From the NCBI GenBank assembly GCA_031425275.1, contig JANPJA010000043.1, forward strand, positions 12,905-76,904: DNA of 64,000 nucleotides, in the 5' to 3' direction. A model generated the notes under the pieces. It did not search any database and had not been told where the DNA came from. It was given only the letters and a program-made list of their open reading frames with translations. This document shows positions 1-8,471 of this stretch, one piece after another (positions within the stretch are counted from its first letter, which is position 1; each line of letters starts with the position of its first letter). The position numbers and the translations under genes are program-made. The stretch comes from JAIVGV01 sp031425275 (GTDB taxonomy: Bacteria; Acidobacteriota; Blastocatellia; Pyrinomonadales; Pyrinomonadaceae).

Positions 1-254
1 ACTGGCTCGGCCTCTACCACACCTTCCAGGGCGGCTGCAACGGCGGCGGCGACGGCGTCGCGGACACGCCCGCCGAGCGCGCGGCGACCTACGGCTGCCC
101 GAGCGGCAGCTTGGACACCTGCCGGACCAAGACCGGCCTCGACCCCTACGAGAACTTCATGGACTACACGGACGACCCGTGCATGTATAAGTTCAGCTCG
201 GGTCAGGTTGATCGCAGCGACAGCATGTGGTCAACGTACCGCGCCGGCAAGTAA
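1..254 (+). CDS. M43-family zinc metalloprotease, C-terminal fragment
   Basis: The gene is cut by the window edge; only the last 84 codons are present. The frame opens inside the zinc-binding motif: the first bases finish a His codon and WLGLYHTF follows, which fits the tail of HExxHxxGLxH with the third zinc-ligand His visible. Downstream are paired cysteines, a GDGVADTPAE segment and the Met-turn NFMDYTDD, all typical of the pappalysin/cytophagalysin (M43B) family. These enzymes are secreted endopeptidases, so the missing part should carry a signal peptide and propeptide. A hairpin terminator follows. Family assignment is firm; the substrate is unknown. Confidence 0.85.
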   Translation, partial: WLGLYHTFQGGCNGGGDGVADTPAERAATYGCPSGSLDTCRTKTGLDPYENFMDYTDDPCMYKFSSGQVDRSDSMWSTYRAGK

Positions 255-290
255 AGCGGCGGCGTCAGAGGCCGTAGCCGGAAATTTGAA

Positions 291-324
291 GGAGCGCCGC
301 TTCGGGGGCGCTCCTTCTTATCTT
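291..324 (+). terminator. Rho-independent terminator after the M43 protease
   Basis: GGAGCGCC (291-298) pairs with GGCGCTCC (307-314) around a short loop, followed by the T-rich stretch TTCTTATCTT. It lies 37 bases after the protease stop and ends about 20 bases before the next start codon. Confidence 0.75.
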
Positions 325-344
325 GAGTCCCCGGAGGAATTTCG

Positions 345-791
345 ATGCGTATATTTTTAACGCCTCTCTACATGACAGTCCTATCCGTCGCTGCGGCGGC
401 GGGCGGGGTGACCCTGTCACGGTCGCCGCAAGAAGGCCGCATCATGGTCCCGCCGGGGCTGAAATGCGACCGGAGCGATCTCACCTCCTACGACGGCCGG
501 GTGATCGCCTACCGCCGCCGCCGGGCGAGCACATTCCTGCGCATCCGCACCAACTCCGACACCACCGAAGAGGTTATCATCCGTCACCCGGCGGCGGGCG
601 ACCCGTCAAAGTTCTACCTGCTCAATGGCGAGGCGTTTGCGAAAAGCAACTGGCGGTTAATCGAGAAGAGGTGGGGCGTGCTGAGACCGAACATGCGCGC
701 CAACGTCTGGGTCTGCCGGGGTAACGCGGCCGTGCAGCCCGTGGTGGATTGGCGGCCGGACGATACGGGGGCATACCCTCGCAGCCGATAG
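345..791 (+). CDS. Secreted protein of unknown function
   Basis: 148 residues. An AGGAATTTCG-type ribosome site (GGAGG at 332-336) lies just upstream of the ATG. The N-terminus (residues 1-22) is a hydrophobic, alanine-rich export signal. The mature part is basic, with one Cys near residue 41 and another near the C-terminus, possibly a disulfide. I do not recognise the family. An overlapping frame starting upstream at 323 is Arg/Pro-rich and looks like a shadow. The gene stands alone between two terminators. Confidence 0.6.
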   Translation: MRIFLTPLYMTVLSVAAAAGGVTLSRSPQEGRIMVPPGLKCDRSDLTSYDGRVIAYRRRRASTFLRIRTNSDTTEEVIIRHPAAGDPSKFYLLNGEAFAKSNWRLIEKRWGVLRPNMRANVWVCRGNAAVQPVVDWRPDDTGAYPRSR

Positions 792-866
792 AGTCGCGGC
801 GGCGGCGGCGGCGGCCGGATGTCGCGCCGTCGGTAAGTGATCAGTGAGCGGTCGGTTAAAAACAGC

Positions 867-896
867 ACGGGCCGTCCGTCATTGCGGACGGCCCGT
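867..896. terminator. Perfect 12-bp hairpin, probable terminator
   Basis: ACGGGCCGTCCG (867-878) and CGGACGGCCCGT (885-896) form a perfect stem with a 6-base loop. On the minus strand the stem is followed by GCTGTTTTTAA; on the plus strand there is no T-run. It lies 75 bases after the end of the upstream gene and probably insulates it from the hydrolase downstream. Confidence 0.6.
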
Positions 897-1003
897 TCGA
901 CGTAAGGCGACCGCGCCAAGACCGCACTCTGTTAACCCCCGCGTCTCGGTTTTGACCATTTCACCTTTTCCCCTAAAATTTTCGCGGAGGCATTGCACGA
1001 ACT

Positions 1004-2032
1004 TTGCTCGGACGTTACATGCACAGGCTTGAGCGGCGGCTGGCCGCGCGCGGCGAGGAGCGGCACATTCGCCCCTTCGAGTGGGGCGCGGAGTTCGTCC
1101 TCGAACACCCGAACGGCGATGACGCGCGCCGCGCCGTCGCCGACTACGCGCGCCGCGCCGTCGCCGAAAGCGATGAGTTCTACGCCCTGCCCGAGATCAC
1201 GGACTTCCGGCTCGCGTCGGATTTGCTCACGTGGACGAGCGTCGTCGAGACCCCCGCGGCCGAGAACAACACGGCGCGCGCGCACTTCTTCCCCGAGCAG
1301 ACGCGCGGGGGGAAGCCCGACGACGCGCGACGCGCCGTCGTCATCCTCCCGCACTGGAACGCCAAGGAGGGAACCTACTTCGAGCTGGCCCGCGTCTTCG
1401 CGCGTCTCGGCATCGCCGCGCTGCGTCTGACGCTCCCCTACCACGAGGCGCGACGGCCGCCCGAACTCGAACGCGCCGATCATTTGGTCAGCCCCAACGT
1501 CGGCCGCACGCTCCAGTCGATGCGACAGGCGGTCGTTGACACGCGCGCGGCCGTGCGCTGGCTCTCGGGGCAGGGCTACGGGCGCGTCGGCGTCGTCGGC
1601 ACGAGCATCGGGTCGTGCGTGGCCTTCCTCGCGCTCGCGCACGAGCCGCTGATCCGCGCCGGGGTCTTCAACCACGCCTCCGGCTACGTGGCCGACGTGA
1701 CGTGGCGCGGCCTCTCGACCGCCCACGTCCGCGCCGGGATCGGCGACGCGCTCACGCTCGAAGAGTTGCGCGAGGCGTGGCTGCCGGTCAGCCCCATCGC
1801 CTACATCGACCGGCTCGCGGTTCAACCGCCGCGCCCCATCCGCTTCATCTCGGCGCGCTATGATTTGACCTTCCCCGTCGATCTCTCGCGCGACATCATC
1901 GAGCGCATCCGCGCCTCCGGCCACCCGCTCGACGTGGTCTGGCTCCCCTGCGGCCACTACACGCTCGGCGAGACGCCATTCAAATATGTGGACGGCTGGA
2001 AGATCGTCCGGTTCATCCACAAACAACTCTAG
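1004..2032 (+). CDS. Alpha/beta hydrolase
   Basis: 342 residues. The nucleophile elbow GTSIG places the catalytic Ser near residue 201. An acid in the SARYDLTFPVD strand and a late His in CGHYTLGE complete a plausible triad. The central VVILPHWNAKEG segment resembles the oxyanion-side strand of the ABHD18/DUF2048-like group. There is no signal peptide, so it is probably cytoplasmic. The start is uncertain: TTG at 1004 lies 13 bases after GCGGAGG, while an in-frame ATG at 1019 is another option. Substrate unknown; probably an esterase or carboxylesterase. Confidence 0.75.
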   Translation: MLGRYMHRLERRLAARGEERHIRPFEWGAEFVLEHPNGDDARRAVADYARRAVAESDEFYALPEITDFRLASDLLTWTSVVETPAAENNTARAHFFPEQTRGGKPDDARRAVVILPHWNAKEGTYFELARVFARLGIAALRLTLPYHEARRPPELERADHLVSPNVGRTLQSMRQAVVDTRAAVRWLSGQGYGRVGVVGTSIGSCVAFLALAHEPLIRAGVFNHASGYVADVTWRGLSTAHVRAGIGDALTLEELREAWLPVSPIAYIDRLAVQPPRPIRFISARYDLTFPVDLSRDIIERIRASGHPLDVVWLPCGHYTLGETPFKYVDGWKIVRFIHKQL

Positions 2033-2066
2033 ACTTCCCCCGCGTTTTCGTCTCTAATGCGCGGCC

Positions 2067-3029
2067 ATGAGACTACTGTCCACGCCCGCCGCCTTCCTCT
2101 TACTCGTCGCCGCCGCCGCCGCCGTCATCTCCACGCCCGCGCAGACCAGGCAGCGCGGCCGGGCCGCGTCGCCGCCGCCCGGCCGCGAGTTCGTCGGGCG
2201 GAGCGCGCCGCCCGTCTCCGTCGAGGCGCGTCGCGAGATGGAAGCGCGACTCGCCGAAGCCCGCGCCGCCCACGAACGCAACCCGCGCGACGCCGACGCC
2301 ATCATCTGGCTCGGCCGCCGCACGGCCTACCTCGGCCGCTTCGACGAGAGCGTCCGCATCTACACGCGCGGCCTCCGCCTTCACCCGCGCGACGCGCGCC
2401 TCCTCCGCCACCGCGGTCACCGCCTGATCACGCTCCGCCGCTTCCGCGAAGCCGCCGCCGATCTCACGCGCGCCGCCCGACTCATCGCGGGCCGGCCCGA
2501 CGAAGTGGAACCCGACGGCATCCCCAACGCGCGCAACACGCCGACGAGCACGCTCCACTCGAACGTCTGGTATCACCTCGGCCTCGCCCACTACCTGCGC
2601 GGCGACTTCCGCTCGGCCCTTCGCGCCTACCGCGAGTGCCTGAAAGTCTCGACCAACCCCGACATGCTCGTCGCCACCTCCCACTGGCTCTACATGACGC
2701 TGCGCCGCACCCGTCGCGACCGCGAGGCCGCGCGCCTGCTCGAACCCGTCACCGCCGGCATGGACATCATCGAGAACCGCGACTACCTGCGCCTGCTGCT
2801 GCTGTACAAAGGCGAGCTCACGCCCGAAGCCCTGCTCGAAGAGACCGCGCGCGCCGCGACCCCGCTCGGCAACACGACCGTCGGCTACGGCGTCGCCAAC
2901 TGGCACTCGTACAACGGCCGCCGCGCCGAAGCCGCCGCCCTGCTGCGCCGCGTCACCGCCAGCCCCCAGTGGACGAGCTTCGGCTACATCGCCGCCGAGG
3001 CCGACTTGAACAGACTCGACGAGAGATAG
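2067..3029 (+). CDS. Exported TPR-repeat protein
   Basis: 320 residues. The N-terminus is a hydrophobic signal sequence ending around residue 26. From about residue 60 the protein is a series of helical pairs with TPR features: the WLGRRTAYLGRFDESVRIY unit, the LRRFREAAADLTRAARL unit, and a clear copy around HLGLAHYLRGDFRSALRAY. TPR domains scaffold protein-protein contacts, here probably in the periplasm. No catalytic motif is visible. It follows the hydrolase by 34 bases on the same strand and may be co-transcribed with it. The partner is unknown. Confidence 0.75.
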   Translation: MRLLSTPAAFLLLVAAAAAVISTPAQTRQRGRAASPPPGREFVGRSAPPVSVEARREMEARLAEARAAHERNPRDADAIIWLGRRTAYLGRFDESVRIYTRGLRLHPRDARLLRHRGHRLITLRRFREAAADLTRAARLIAGRPDEVEPDGIPNARNTPTSTLHSNVWYHLGLAHYLRGDFRSALRAYRECLKVSTNPDMLVATSHWLYMTLRRTRRDREAARLLEPVTAGMDIIENRDYLRLLLLYKGELTPEALLEETARAATPLGNTTVGYGVANWHSYNGRRAEAAALLRRVTASPQWTSFGYIAAEADLNRLDER

Positions 3030-3272
3030 CTACCGCCAAAGCGGAGCCATCCACACCTCTTCCGAATTACAATCTTTTAGAGCGTGTCATCTGGAAGAGG
3101 TATGGATAGCACTCCGATCAGCATATTATCTGTACTTGGTATATGAATCAGTAGTTATGCTGCTTCGCTTCTGTATTTTGTTTTACCTTTCAATGTGTTG
3201 CCCGGCGCGGGCGTAGCGTTTCAATTAACCCGTAGGGATTTACGGATGTAGGGCAGCCCTTTACCAGGTGAG

Positions 3273-3458
3273 ATGGCGAAAAAACTTCGTAACCCGCACA
3301 ACCTACCTGACAAAGTCTGCGCGGCCTGCGGGCTGCGCTTCGTGTGGCGGAAGAAGTGGGAGAGGGATTGGGCGGACGTGCGCTACTGCTCCGCGCGGTG
3401 CCGGCGGGCATCCGGCGACCTGAGACAAGAAGGCGGCACCGGCTCGGCGGGAAAGTAG
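3273..3458 (+). CDS. DUF2256 zinc-finger-like small protein
   Basis: 61 residues. It matches the small DUF2256 family: KLRNPHNLPDKVCAACG, the WRKKWERDW core, then VRYCSARCRR. The four cysteines (CxxC and CxxxC) would bind one zinc. Members are widespread and their function is unknown; they often occur near photolyase-related genes, but none is adjacent here. The 240 bases upstream are A/T-richer and hold no recognisable gene. Confidence 0.85.
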   Translation: MAKKLRNPHNLPDKVCAACGLRFVWRKKWERDWADVRYCSARCRRASGDLRQEGGTGSAGK

Positions 3459-3651
3459 TTGGCGCGGGGGAGGGGGTTTATACCCGGCGGCGCAACCTGA
3501 CATCAAGTTTGAAGTGCAACACCGACTAAGATTCGTTATAGCATTCCAGCGGCGTCTTAAATTCCAGCCGCTTCCGCGTGCGCGACGTGTGACGGCGGGC
3601 GTTATGCCGCGCGCTTGAAGCTCTCCTCAACATTTGGCTAGATGTTTCGCA

Positions 3652-3888
3652 ATGGACTTCGAGATTGTCGGCGAAATTTCTGAGGTTGAAACCATTGCTG
3701 TTGGCACGGGCATTCGTGATCGCGCTCGATTGCGCAAGCAGTATGGGAGGGGCAGGTGGCGCAAGCTGAAAGGTATTGCCAAAGTGCGCCTGCTCAGTGG
3801 TAGGATACGGTTGGCTGAACTACATTGGTATGAAGCGCACGGCATCGGGAAGAGAGAATTCAAGTTGAAACTGCCGTTTTTAGATTAG
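3652..3888 (+). CDS. Conserved small protein of unknown function
   Basis: 78 residues from the ATG at 3652; a TTG 18 bases upstream is possible but less attractive. The core is VETIAVGTGIRDRARLRKQYGR, then WRKLKG and LHWYEAHGIGKREFK. I recognise this pattern from small conserved proteins of unknown role in many phyla. It is strongly basic and compact. It sits 2 bases ahead of the next gene, so the pair is one unit. The pair lies between two GGGCGTTA-type sites (see the attC-like entry). Confidence 0.65.
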   Translation: MDFEIVGEISEVETIAVGTGIRDRARLRKQYGRGRWRKLKGIAKVRLLSGRIRLAELHWYEAHGIGKREFKLKLPFLD

Positions 3889-3890
3889 CC

Positions 3891-4133
3891 ATGAAAAAAG
3901 CAGAAAAACAGACGGCGCATTTTGCGGTCTGCCTTAATAATGAAGGTTATAAAGCCTCACTCGAGGTGGGTAAGCTCTACCGTTTTATCCCTGACAGGGA
4001 AGCGGAGGTCGAGGGGTTGATTCGGGTGGTGGATGAAAGCGGAGAAGATTATGCTTTCGCCGCGAATCGTTTTCATCCGGTGAATTTACCCGCCCCGGTC
4101 GAGAAGGCATTGTTAGCGGCATCTCACGCCTAA
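3891..4133 (+). CDS. Conserved small protein, partner of the preceding gene
   Basis: 80 residues. It begins MKKAEKQTAHFAVCLNN and continues with GKLYRFIPD, VVDESGEDYAF and FHPVNLP, a pattern seen in widespread small proteins of unknown function. No catalytic residues stand out; it looks like a small beta-barrel. The gene starts 2 bases after the previous stop, so the two are translated together. Toxin-antitoxin roles are possible for such pairs, but nothing in the sequence shows it. Confidence 0.65.
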   Translation: MKKAEKQTAHFAVCLNNEGYKASLEVGKLYRFIPDREAEVEGLIRVVDESGEDYAFAANRFHPVNLPAPVEKALLAASHA

Positions 4134-4140
4134 ACGCCTC

Positions 4141-4254
4141 GGCATAACGAGTCCTTGCAGCACCACACCTCGCCGGCGCGGCTCTCATACTTACCCTTTA
4201 CGAATTAAGCCGCAGGCCGCGCGGCCGGCGCGGCTCGATGCCGGGCGTTACGCC
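4141..4254 (+). repeat. attC-like recombination site (integron cassette end), tentative
   Basis: The 5' end GGCATAAC (4141-4148) and the 3' end GTTACGCC (4247-4254) are complementary at 7 of 8 positions. The interior is GC-rich with internal complementarity (GCCGGCGCGGCTC near 4173 recurs near 4224). GGGCGTTACGCC resembles the cassette-end consensus GTTRRRY, and a second GGGCGTTATGCC lies at 3597-3608, upstream of the two small genes. The stretch 3601-4248 therefore has the layout of one integron gene cassette. No integrase is in the window. Tentative. Confidence 0.35.
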
Positions 4255-4279
4255 TCTACATTTCAGTTGGAGAATTCAC

Positions 4280-4750
4280 ATGCGACTCGCGTTCACGATG
4301 TTGCTCGTCCTGGTTATCCCGGCGGGCGTCTGTGCCCAGTCTAAGGGGGTCAAGACTTTCCCGTTTGAGAAGAAGGCGGGCTCTCACACGGCCCGGGTCG
4401 TCTTTCGGACCAAGGTCTTCGAGCGCGCGCGGCACAGGAGCACCGAAGTTCGGGAGGGGCAGACGATGGTGGACGGGCGCCCGGCTATCGGGACGGACGG
4501 CAGCATCCCGGCCGTGGAGATTGATTCGATGAGATTTTACTTTGACGGGAAAGAGATCAAAGTCCCGTGGAAGTTGTACGCGGATTGTTTCAATCCGAAT
4601 TTCGGCGACGAGCACGTCAGCTTAAAATTCGGGCGCGACGGCCGGAGTGTGATGGTCACGATGTCCGGGTCTGACGGGGCGGGCGGTTACGCGGTGAGCT
4701 GGACGTTGAGGAAGAACGGCCGGCATGTCAGGTCTATCGACCAACCTTGA
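4280..4750 (+). CDS. Secreted protein of unknown function
   Basis: 156 residues from the ATG at 4280, preceded by GGAG at 4269-4272. Residues 1-18 form a signal peptide ending at a VCAQ-type cleavage site. The mature domain is beta-rich (HTARVVFRTKVFERA; EIDSMRFYFDGKEIKVPWKLYADCF) and has one Cys. An upstream in-frame start at 4238 falls inside the attC-like site and would bury the signal peptide, so I did not use it. Family not recognised. Confidence 0.65.
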   Translation: MRLAFTMLLVLVIPAGVCAQSKGVKTFPFEKKAGSHTARVVFRTKVFERARHRSTEVREGQTMVDGRPAIGTDGSIPAVEIDSMRFYFDGKEIKVPWKLYADCFNPNFGDEHVSLKFGRDGRSVMVTMSGSDGAGGYAVSWTLRKNGRHVRSIDQP

Positions 4751-4964
4751 AGTCGCCGGGGCGCGGGATAAAAACGGCGCGGCGGCGGGCGCGCGAATCA
4801 GCGGCCCTCTCAGGTTGCAAGTTTCGCCCGCGGCGGCTGAAGTCCGGCGTCGGGCGTCGGCCCTTGAGTTTCCTTGTGGAGTTGAGCGGCCCACTTCAGC
4901 CATTGACGAAGTGGGGAAACTGGAATACTTATCTTCCACTCTTCGGAAGGCAAAGGAGACAACC

Positions 4965-5426
4965 ATGAGATTGAGAATCGGGAACAAGCTGGCGGCGGCG
5001 GCGGCCGGTCTGCTGTTGATGTCGGCCGCGACGGGCGGCGCGCCCGCGGCTCAACAGCGGCCCTTGCCGAATCCCGTGCTCGTGTTCGCGGGGCCGGAAT
5101 TTTTCCAGTCGGGCGGCAAGCAGTGGACGCGCTACAGGTTGATGGTCGATAACTCGGACCAATACCCGAACGAGCTGTTCGCCCCCGCGCCGGGTCTGCC
5201 GCCCTGCGGCGCGAACACCAAAGCCGCGCGCACTTGGGTGGACATCTTCGATCAGAGCGGGAAACGGCTCAACGGGTTTTGCGCCCTCGCGAATCGGGAC
5301 GGGCTGGGGAAAATATGGTTCGCCTTGCAGAGCGATGAAGTTCCGCCGAGCTGGGTCTATATCGAATTGAACGACCGGCAGACGAGCACGAAGTACAAGT
5401 CCAATCTGTCCGAGACCGTCGAATAG
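4965..5426 (+). CDS. Secreted conserved protein of unknown function
   Basis: 153 residues. AAAGGAG lies 8 bases before the ATG. Residues 1-30 form a signal peptide ending in APAAQQ. The mature part carries a motif set I have seen in many exported proteins without known function: WTRYRLMVDN, YPNELFAPAP, LPPCG, RTWVDIFDQSG and WVYIELNDR. The two Cys may form a disulfide. A longer in-frame extension back to 4725 lacks a ribosome site and hides the signal peptide, so it was rejected. Confidence 0.7.
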   Translation: MRLRIGNKLAAAAAGLLLMSAATGGAPAAQQRPLPNPVLVFAGPEFFQSGGKQWTRYRLMVDNSDQYPNELFAPAPGLPPCGANTKAARTWVDIFDQSGKRLNGFCALANRDGLGKIWFALQSDEVPPSWVYIELNDRQTSTKYKSNLSETVE

Positions 5427-5474
5427 GGCGTCGATCCACGCATCGAATTTTAAGCCGGGCGCGGGCGGGGCGGG

Positions 5475-5798
5475 TCAGATCGCGCCGAGGCGTTTTAGTT
5501 CCTGCTGCTCCTCGTCGGTGAGAAAGGCGTAGCCGAGGCTGAAGCCGATGTTGATTTCGGCCGAGGCGACGTGGCCGCGCAGGGTGAGCCGCGAGCCGTC
5601 GGGTTTGCGGATGGAGAAGAGGACGAACTCGCCGACCGAGACTTTGCCGGGCGAGTCGATGTAGCAGCCGCCCATGCTGATGTCCGAGACGCGCGCCTCG
5701 TGGCGTCCCGACAGCCCCTCCCACCACGCTTCGAGCGAGACCCCTTTGCGCTCGTCCCCGCGCCGCTCGCGCCCGCTATCTTCCATCCCGTTCCCCAC
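5475..5798 (-). CDS. PilZ-domain protein
   Basis: 107 residues. It has the PilZ layout: an Arg-rich N-terminus (RERRGDERKG) and the motif DISMGG about 25 residues later, followed by beta strands (FVLFSIRKPDG; LTLRGHVASAE). PilZ domains usually bind c-di-GMP through RxxxR and (D/N)xSxxG; the second motif is intact and the first is present in loose form. As a single-domain protein it probably acts as a c-di-GMP effector or adaptor. It follows ftcD on the same strand (start 12 bases after the ftcD stop) and converges with the secreted-protein gene to its left. Confidence 0.8.
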   Translation of the reverse strand: MGNGMEDSGRERRGDERKGVSLEAWWEGLSGRHEARVSDISMGGCYIDSPGKVSVGEFVLFSIRKPDGSRLTLRGHVASAEINIGFSLGYAFLTDEEQQELKRLGAI

Positions 5799-5809
5799 GG
5801 CGGTTCACC

Positions 5810-7408
5810 TCAGTTTAACGATTCCAGCAACATCGTCTCGACGCGCGCGGCGATCTCTCTGGCGCGCTCCACGAGATCGTCGGAGCGCGCGCGGTGTTCG
5901 GAGGCGAACTCCTCGTCCCCGATCTCGCGCGCGTTCGCGAGCACGTTGTAGCGGGCGGCGACGGCCGCGGCCAGAGACATCTGCGCGCCCGCGGCCGAGT
6001 CCGAGAGCCACGCCGGGTCGCCCAACTCCGCGAGCGTCTCCAACAACTCGCCCACCCGGACGGCGTGTCGCGCCACTTCGAGCGGCACGTTCGCGGCCCC
6101 CTTGAGCGCGGCCTCGACGGCGTTCTCTCTCTCCCGCGTCTCCTCCTCCGTCCCGCGCGGCATCCGGCGCGCGCCGAGGACTTCGGCGAAAGCCGCCGCG
6201 TCCTCGTCGGCCGCGTCCACGAGGCGCGCGCGCAAGTCGGACAACTCCTGCGACAGCTCGCGCGCCTCCTCGGCCGCGTCGTCGCTCGCGGCTTTGCGGG
6301 CGACGAGACGCGCGACCATCTCGCCGAGCGCGGCGGCGAGGGCCGCCGCCGTAGCCGCCGCCGCCCCGCCGCCCGCCACTTCGCCCGTCAGTTCGGCGGA
6401 AAGGTCGGGGGCGCGTTCGCGCACGTTGTGACTTGCGCGCGGCGCGGGAGTCTCGGCCGGGGCCGCGCGCCCGCCGTCTTGCAGAGCGCGTAAATTTTTG
6501 TGCGCGAGGGCGGCATCGATTCGATTCTCAAGGACGAGATCGGGCGAGAAGTTTTCGCCGCGCAGAAAATATTCGGCGGCGCGGTCGAGGGCGGCGCGCG
6601 GGACGAGGCCGACGATCTCGCTGCCGGCGACCGCGACGCCGTGGCGGTCGGCCTCCCGGCGCACGGCCTCGAAGGCGTGGTGGAGATTCGTGCGCTCGTG
6701 GCGCACGAGGTTCATCGAAACCTGCACCATCCCGCGGTGCGGGAGCGCGAAGCCGAGCGCCTTCAAGTAGCGCAGGCCGCCGTCGCGCCCGCGCACGGCC
6801 GCCGCTATCTTTCGCGCGATCGCCACGTCGGTCGTGCGCAGGTTGACGTTAAAGGCGATCAGAAACGGGCGCGCCCCGACGACACAAGCGCCCGCCGAAG
6901 GGTGCAGCCGCGCCTCGCCCACGTCCGGCTCGCGCCCCGCGCCGCGCTCCACCTCTTCGCGCAGTTGCTCGAAACCTTTCCGCCGCACGTCTTCGAGGTT
7001 CACGCGCTCCGGCCGCCGGGCCGCGCTCTCGTAGTAATAGACGGGGACGCCGAGTTCTTCCCAGATGCGCCGGCCGGCCTCGTGCGCGAGCCGGACGCAC
7101 TCTTCGAGCGTGACGCCGCGGACGGGGACGAAGGGCAACACGTCGAGCGCGCCGACGCGCGGGTGCGCGCCCTCGTGGCGGCGCAGATCGATTAACTCGA
7201 CGGCCGCGCGCGCCGCGCGTAAGGCGGCCTCGACGACTGCGGCGGGCGGGCCGACGAAGGTGATGACCGAGCGGTTGTGATCCGCGTCCGCGTGCGTGCC
7301 GAGCACGGCCACGCCCGCGACCGAATCGACGGCCCCGGCGAGCGCCGCGATTTTTTCCGCGTCGCGCCCCTCGCTGAAGTTCGGCACGCACTCGACGACC
7401 TGTTCCAT
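5810..7408 (-). CDS. ftcD: Formimidoyltransferase-cyclodeaminase
   Basis: 532 residues, a fusion of two enzymes of histidine degradation and folate metabolism. Residues 1-300 are glutamate formimidoyltransferase: it opens VVECVPNFSEGRD and contains RHEGAHPRVGALDVLPF, whose His82 matches the catalytic His of the pig enzyme. Residues 335-532 are the helical formimidoyl-THF cyclodeaminase (GEVAGGGAAAATAAALAAALGEMV; the DAAAFAEVLGARRMP segment). Together they move the formimino group from formiminoglutamate to tetrahydrofolate and release ammonia to give methenyl-THF. A low-complexity Ala/Pro linker (about 305-330) joins the halves. No other hut gene is in the window. Confidence 0.93.
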   Translation of the reverse strand: MEQVVECVPNFSEGRDAEKIAALAGAVDSVAGVAVLGTHADADHNRSVITFVGPPAAVVEAALRAARAAVELIDLRRHEGAHPRVGALDVLPFVPVRGVTLEECVRLAHEAGRRIWEELGVPVYYYESAARRPERVNLEDVRRKGFEQLREEVERGAGREPDVGEARLHPSAGACVVGARPFLIAFNVNLRTTDVAIARKIAAAVRGRDGGLRYLKALGFALPHRGMVQVSMNLVRHERTNLHHAFEAVRREADRHGVAVAGSEIVGLVPRAALDRAAEYFLRGENFSPDLVLENRIDAALAHKNLRALQDGGRAAPAETPAPRASHNVRERAPDLSAELTGEVAGGGAAAATAAALAAALGEMVARLVARKAASDDAAEEARELSQELSDLRARLVDAADEDAAAFAEVLGARRMPRGTEEETRERENAVEAALKGAANVPLEVARHAVRVGELLETLAELGDPAWLSDSAAGAQMSLAAAVAARYNVLANAREIGDEEFASEHRARSDDLVERAREIAARVETMLLESLN

Positions 7409-7502
7409 CTTTATCGTCCGCGCCCACGGCCTCCGCCGCCGGCCGAGCGGCCCCGGCGCGCGCGCGTCTCAATGGCCGCGCGCGTCTCAATGTTGACGGC
7501 CG

Positions 7503-8471
7503 CTACCCCCGCAGCCGGGTGAGCTGTTCGACGCGCGAGCGGACGGCGCGCGTCAGCAGCCGCACCTCTCCGGGGGTGTAGTTGGCGGCGCGGAAGGCGT
7601 CGCCGATCTGGCGTTCGGAGAGTTGCGCGAGCAGCGAGCCGATCCAGCGGGCCTGCCCGACCGTGATGTTTTTGAACAGCTCGGTCTGCTTGCCGGAGAA
7701 GTTGAAGTCAACCGTCCCGTCGTCCCTGATGCCGTCGATGAACTTGTCGTCGGCGAAACCTTCCGGGTCGTTGCGGCTGCGCGTGATGCGCCAGAGGCCA
7801 AAACCCCCGCCGCCGGTCTTGCCGAGCGTCGCGCCGAGATCGCTGATGGCGTAGTGGAGTTCGCCCGCGCCCTGCTGGTGGAGGATGACGTTGTTCTCGT
7901 CCTTGATGTCCCAGTTGTTCAAGAGCACCATCATCACTTTGAGGCCCTGCAACTCGCGAGTCCCCTTGAACGGGTTGTCATCCCACTTCCACTCGCCGGC
8001 CCGGCGCACGCCCTTCGGGCGCAGCTCGAAGCGCGCGTTCGTGAAGTCGCCCTTGCCGCGCAGGTTCACGCGCGGCGCGAGGTGGACGATCTCGGTCGGG
8101 TAGCCCACCGCCCACAACAGCCGCACGGCGGCGGTCTCGCTCTGCGCCTCGCTGCCGACCTTGACGACCCAGTCGCGCCCCGATCCGTCTTTGACGCGGT
8201 ACTTCTTCGAGGTGCCGCTCTTATCCTCCTTGATGAAGCGGACGTTGCGAAGGCTTGGCCGCGACCCCGCGCCGCCCGGCCCCGTAAGCAGATCGCGCGC
8301 GGCGATGTCCGCCGGCTCGCGCCACAGCACGGCCGTGCCCTGCGGGACGGGTTTCGCCTGTTTCTGCTTGCCGCGCTTCTTCTGCGCGGCGGCGGCGTGC
8401 GGGGCCGTGAGGCCGAGGATGAACAGGAGTGCGAACGAGACGAGTCGGCGCTTCGTGACCGTTGACAACAT
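7503..8471 (-). CDS. Secreted protein with kinase-like (CotH/HipA-type) fold
   Basis: 322 residues with a signal peptide (1-30, ending HAAAAQ) and a basic linker. The rest resembles an atypical protein-kinase fold: WVVKVGSEAQSETAAVRLLW supplies a Lys (104) and a Glu (112). The LLNNWDIKDENN segment supplies a catalytic-loop-like Asp (188) and Asn (193/194), and ISDLGA supplies a DFG-like Asp (211). The spacing and the NNWD motif are closest in feel to CotH-type spore-coat kinases. If active, it would phosphorylate a substrate outside the cytoplasm. Function is inferred from motifs only. Confidence 0.55.
   Translation of the reverse strand: MLSTVTKRRLVSFALLFILGLTAPHAAAAQKKRGKQKQAKPVPQGTAVLWREPADIAARDLLTGPGGAGSRPSLRNVRFIKEDKSGTSKKYRVKDGSGRDWVVKVGSEAQSETAAVRLLWAVGYPTEIVHLAPRVNLRGKGDFTNARFELRPKGVRRAGEWKWDDNPFKGTRELQGLKVMMVLLNNWDIKDENNVILHQQGAGELHYAISDLGATLGKTGGGGFGLWRITRSRNDPEGFADDKFIDGIRDDGTVDFNFSGKQTELFKNITVGQARWIGSLLAQLSERQIGDAFRAANYTPGEVRLLTRAVRSRVEQLTRLRG

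Noticed and set aside
932..2026. Long leftward open frame across the hydrolase gene
   Set aside because: It is antisense to a hydrolase with clear catalytic motifs; high GC content leaves many open shadow frames.
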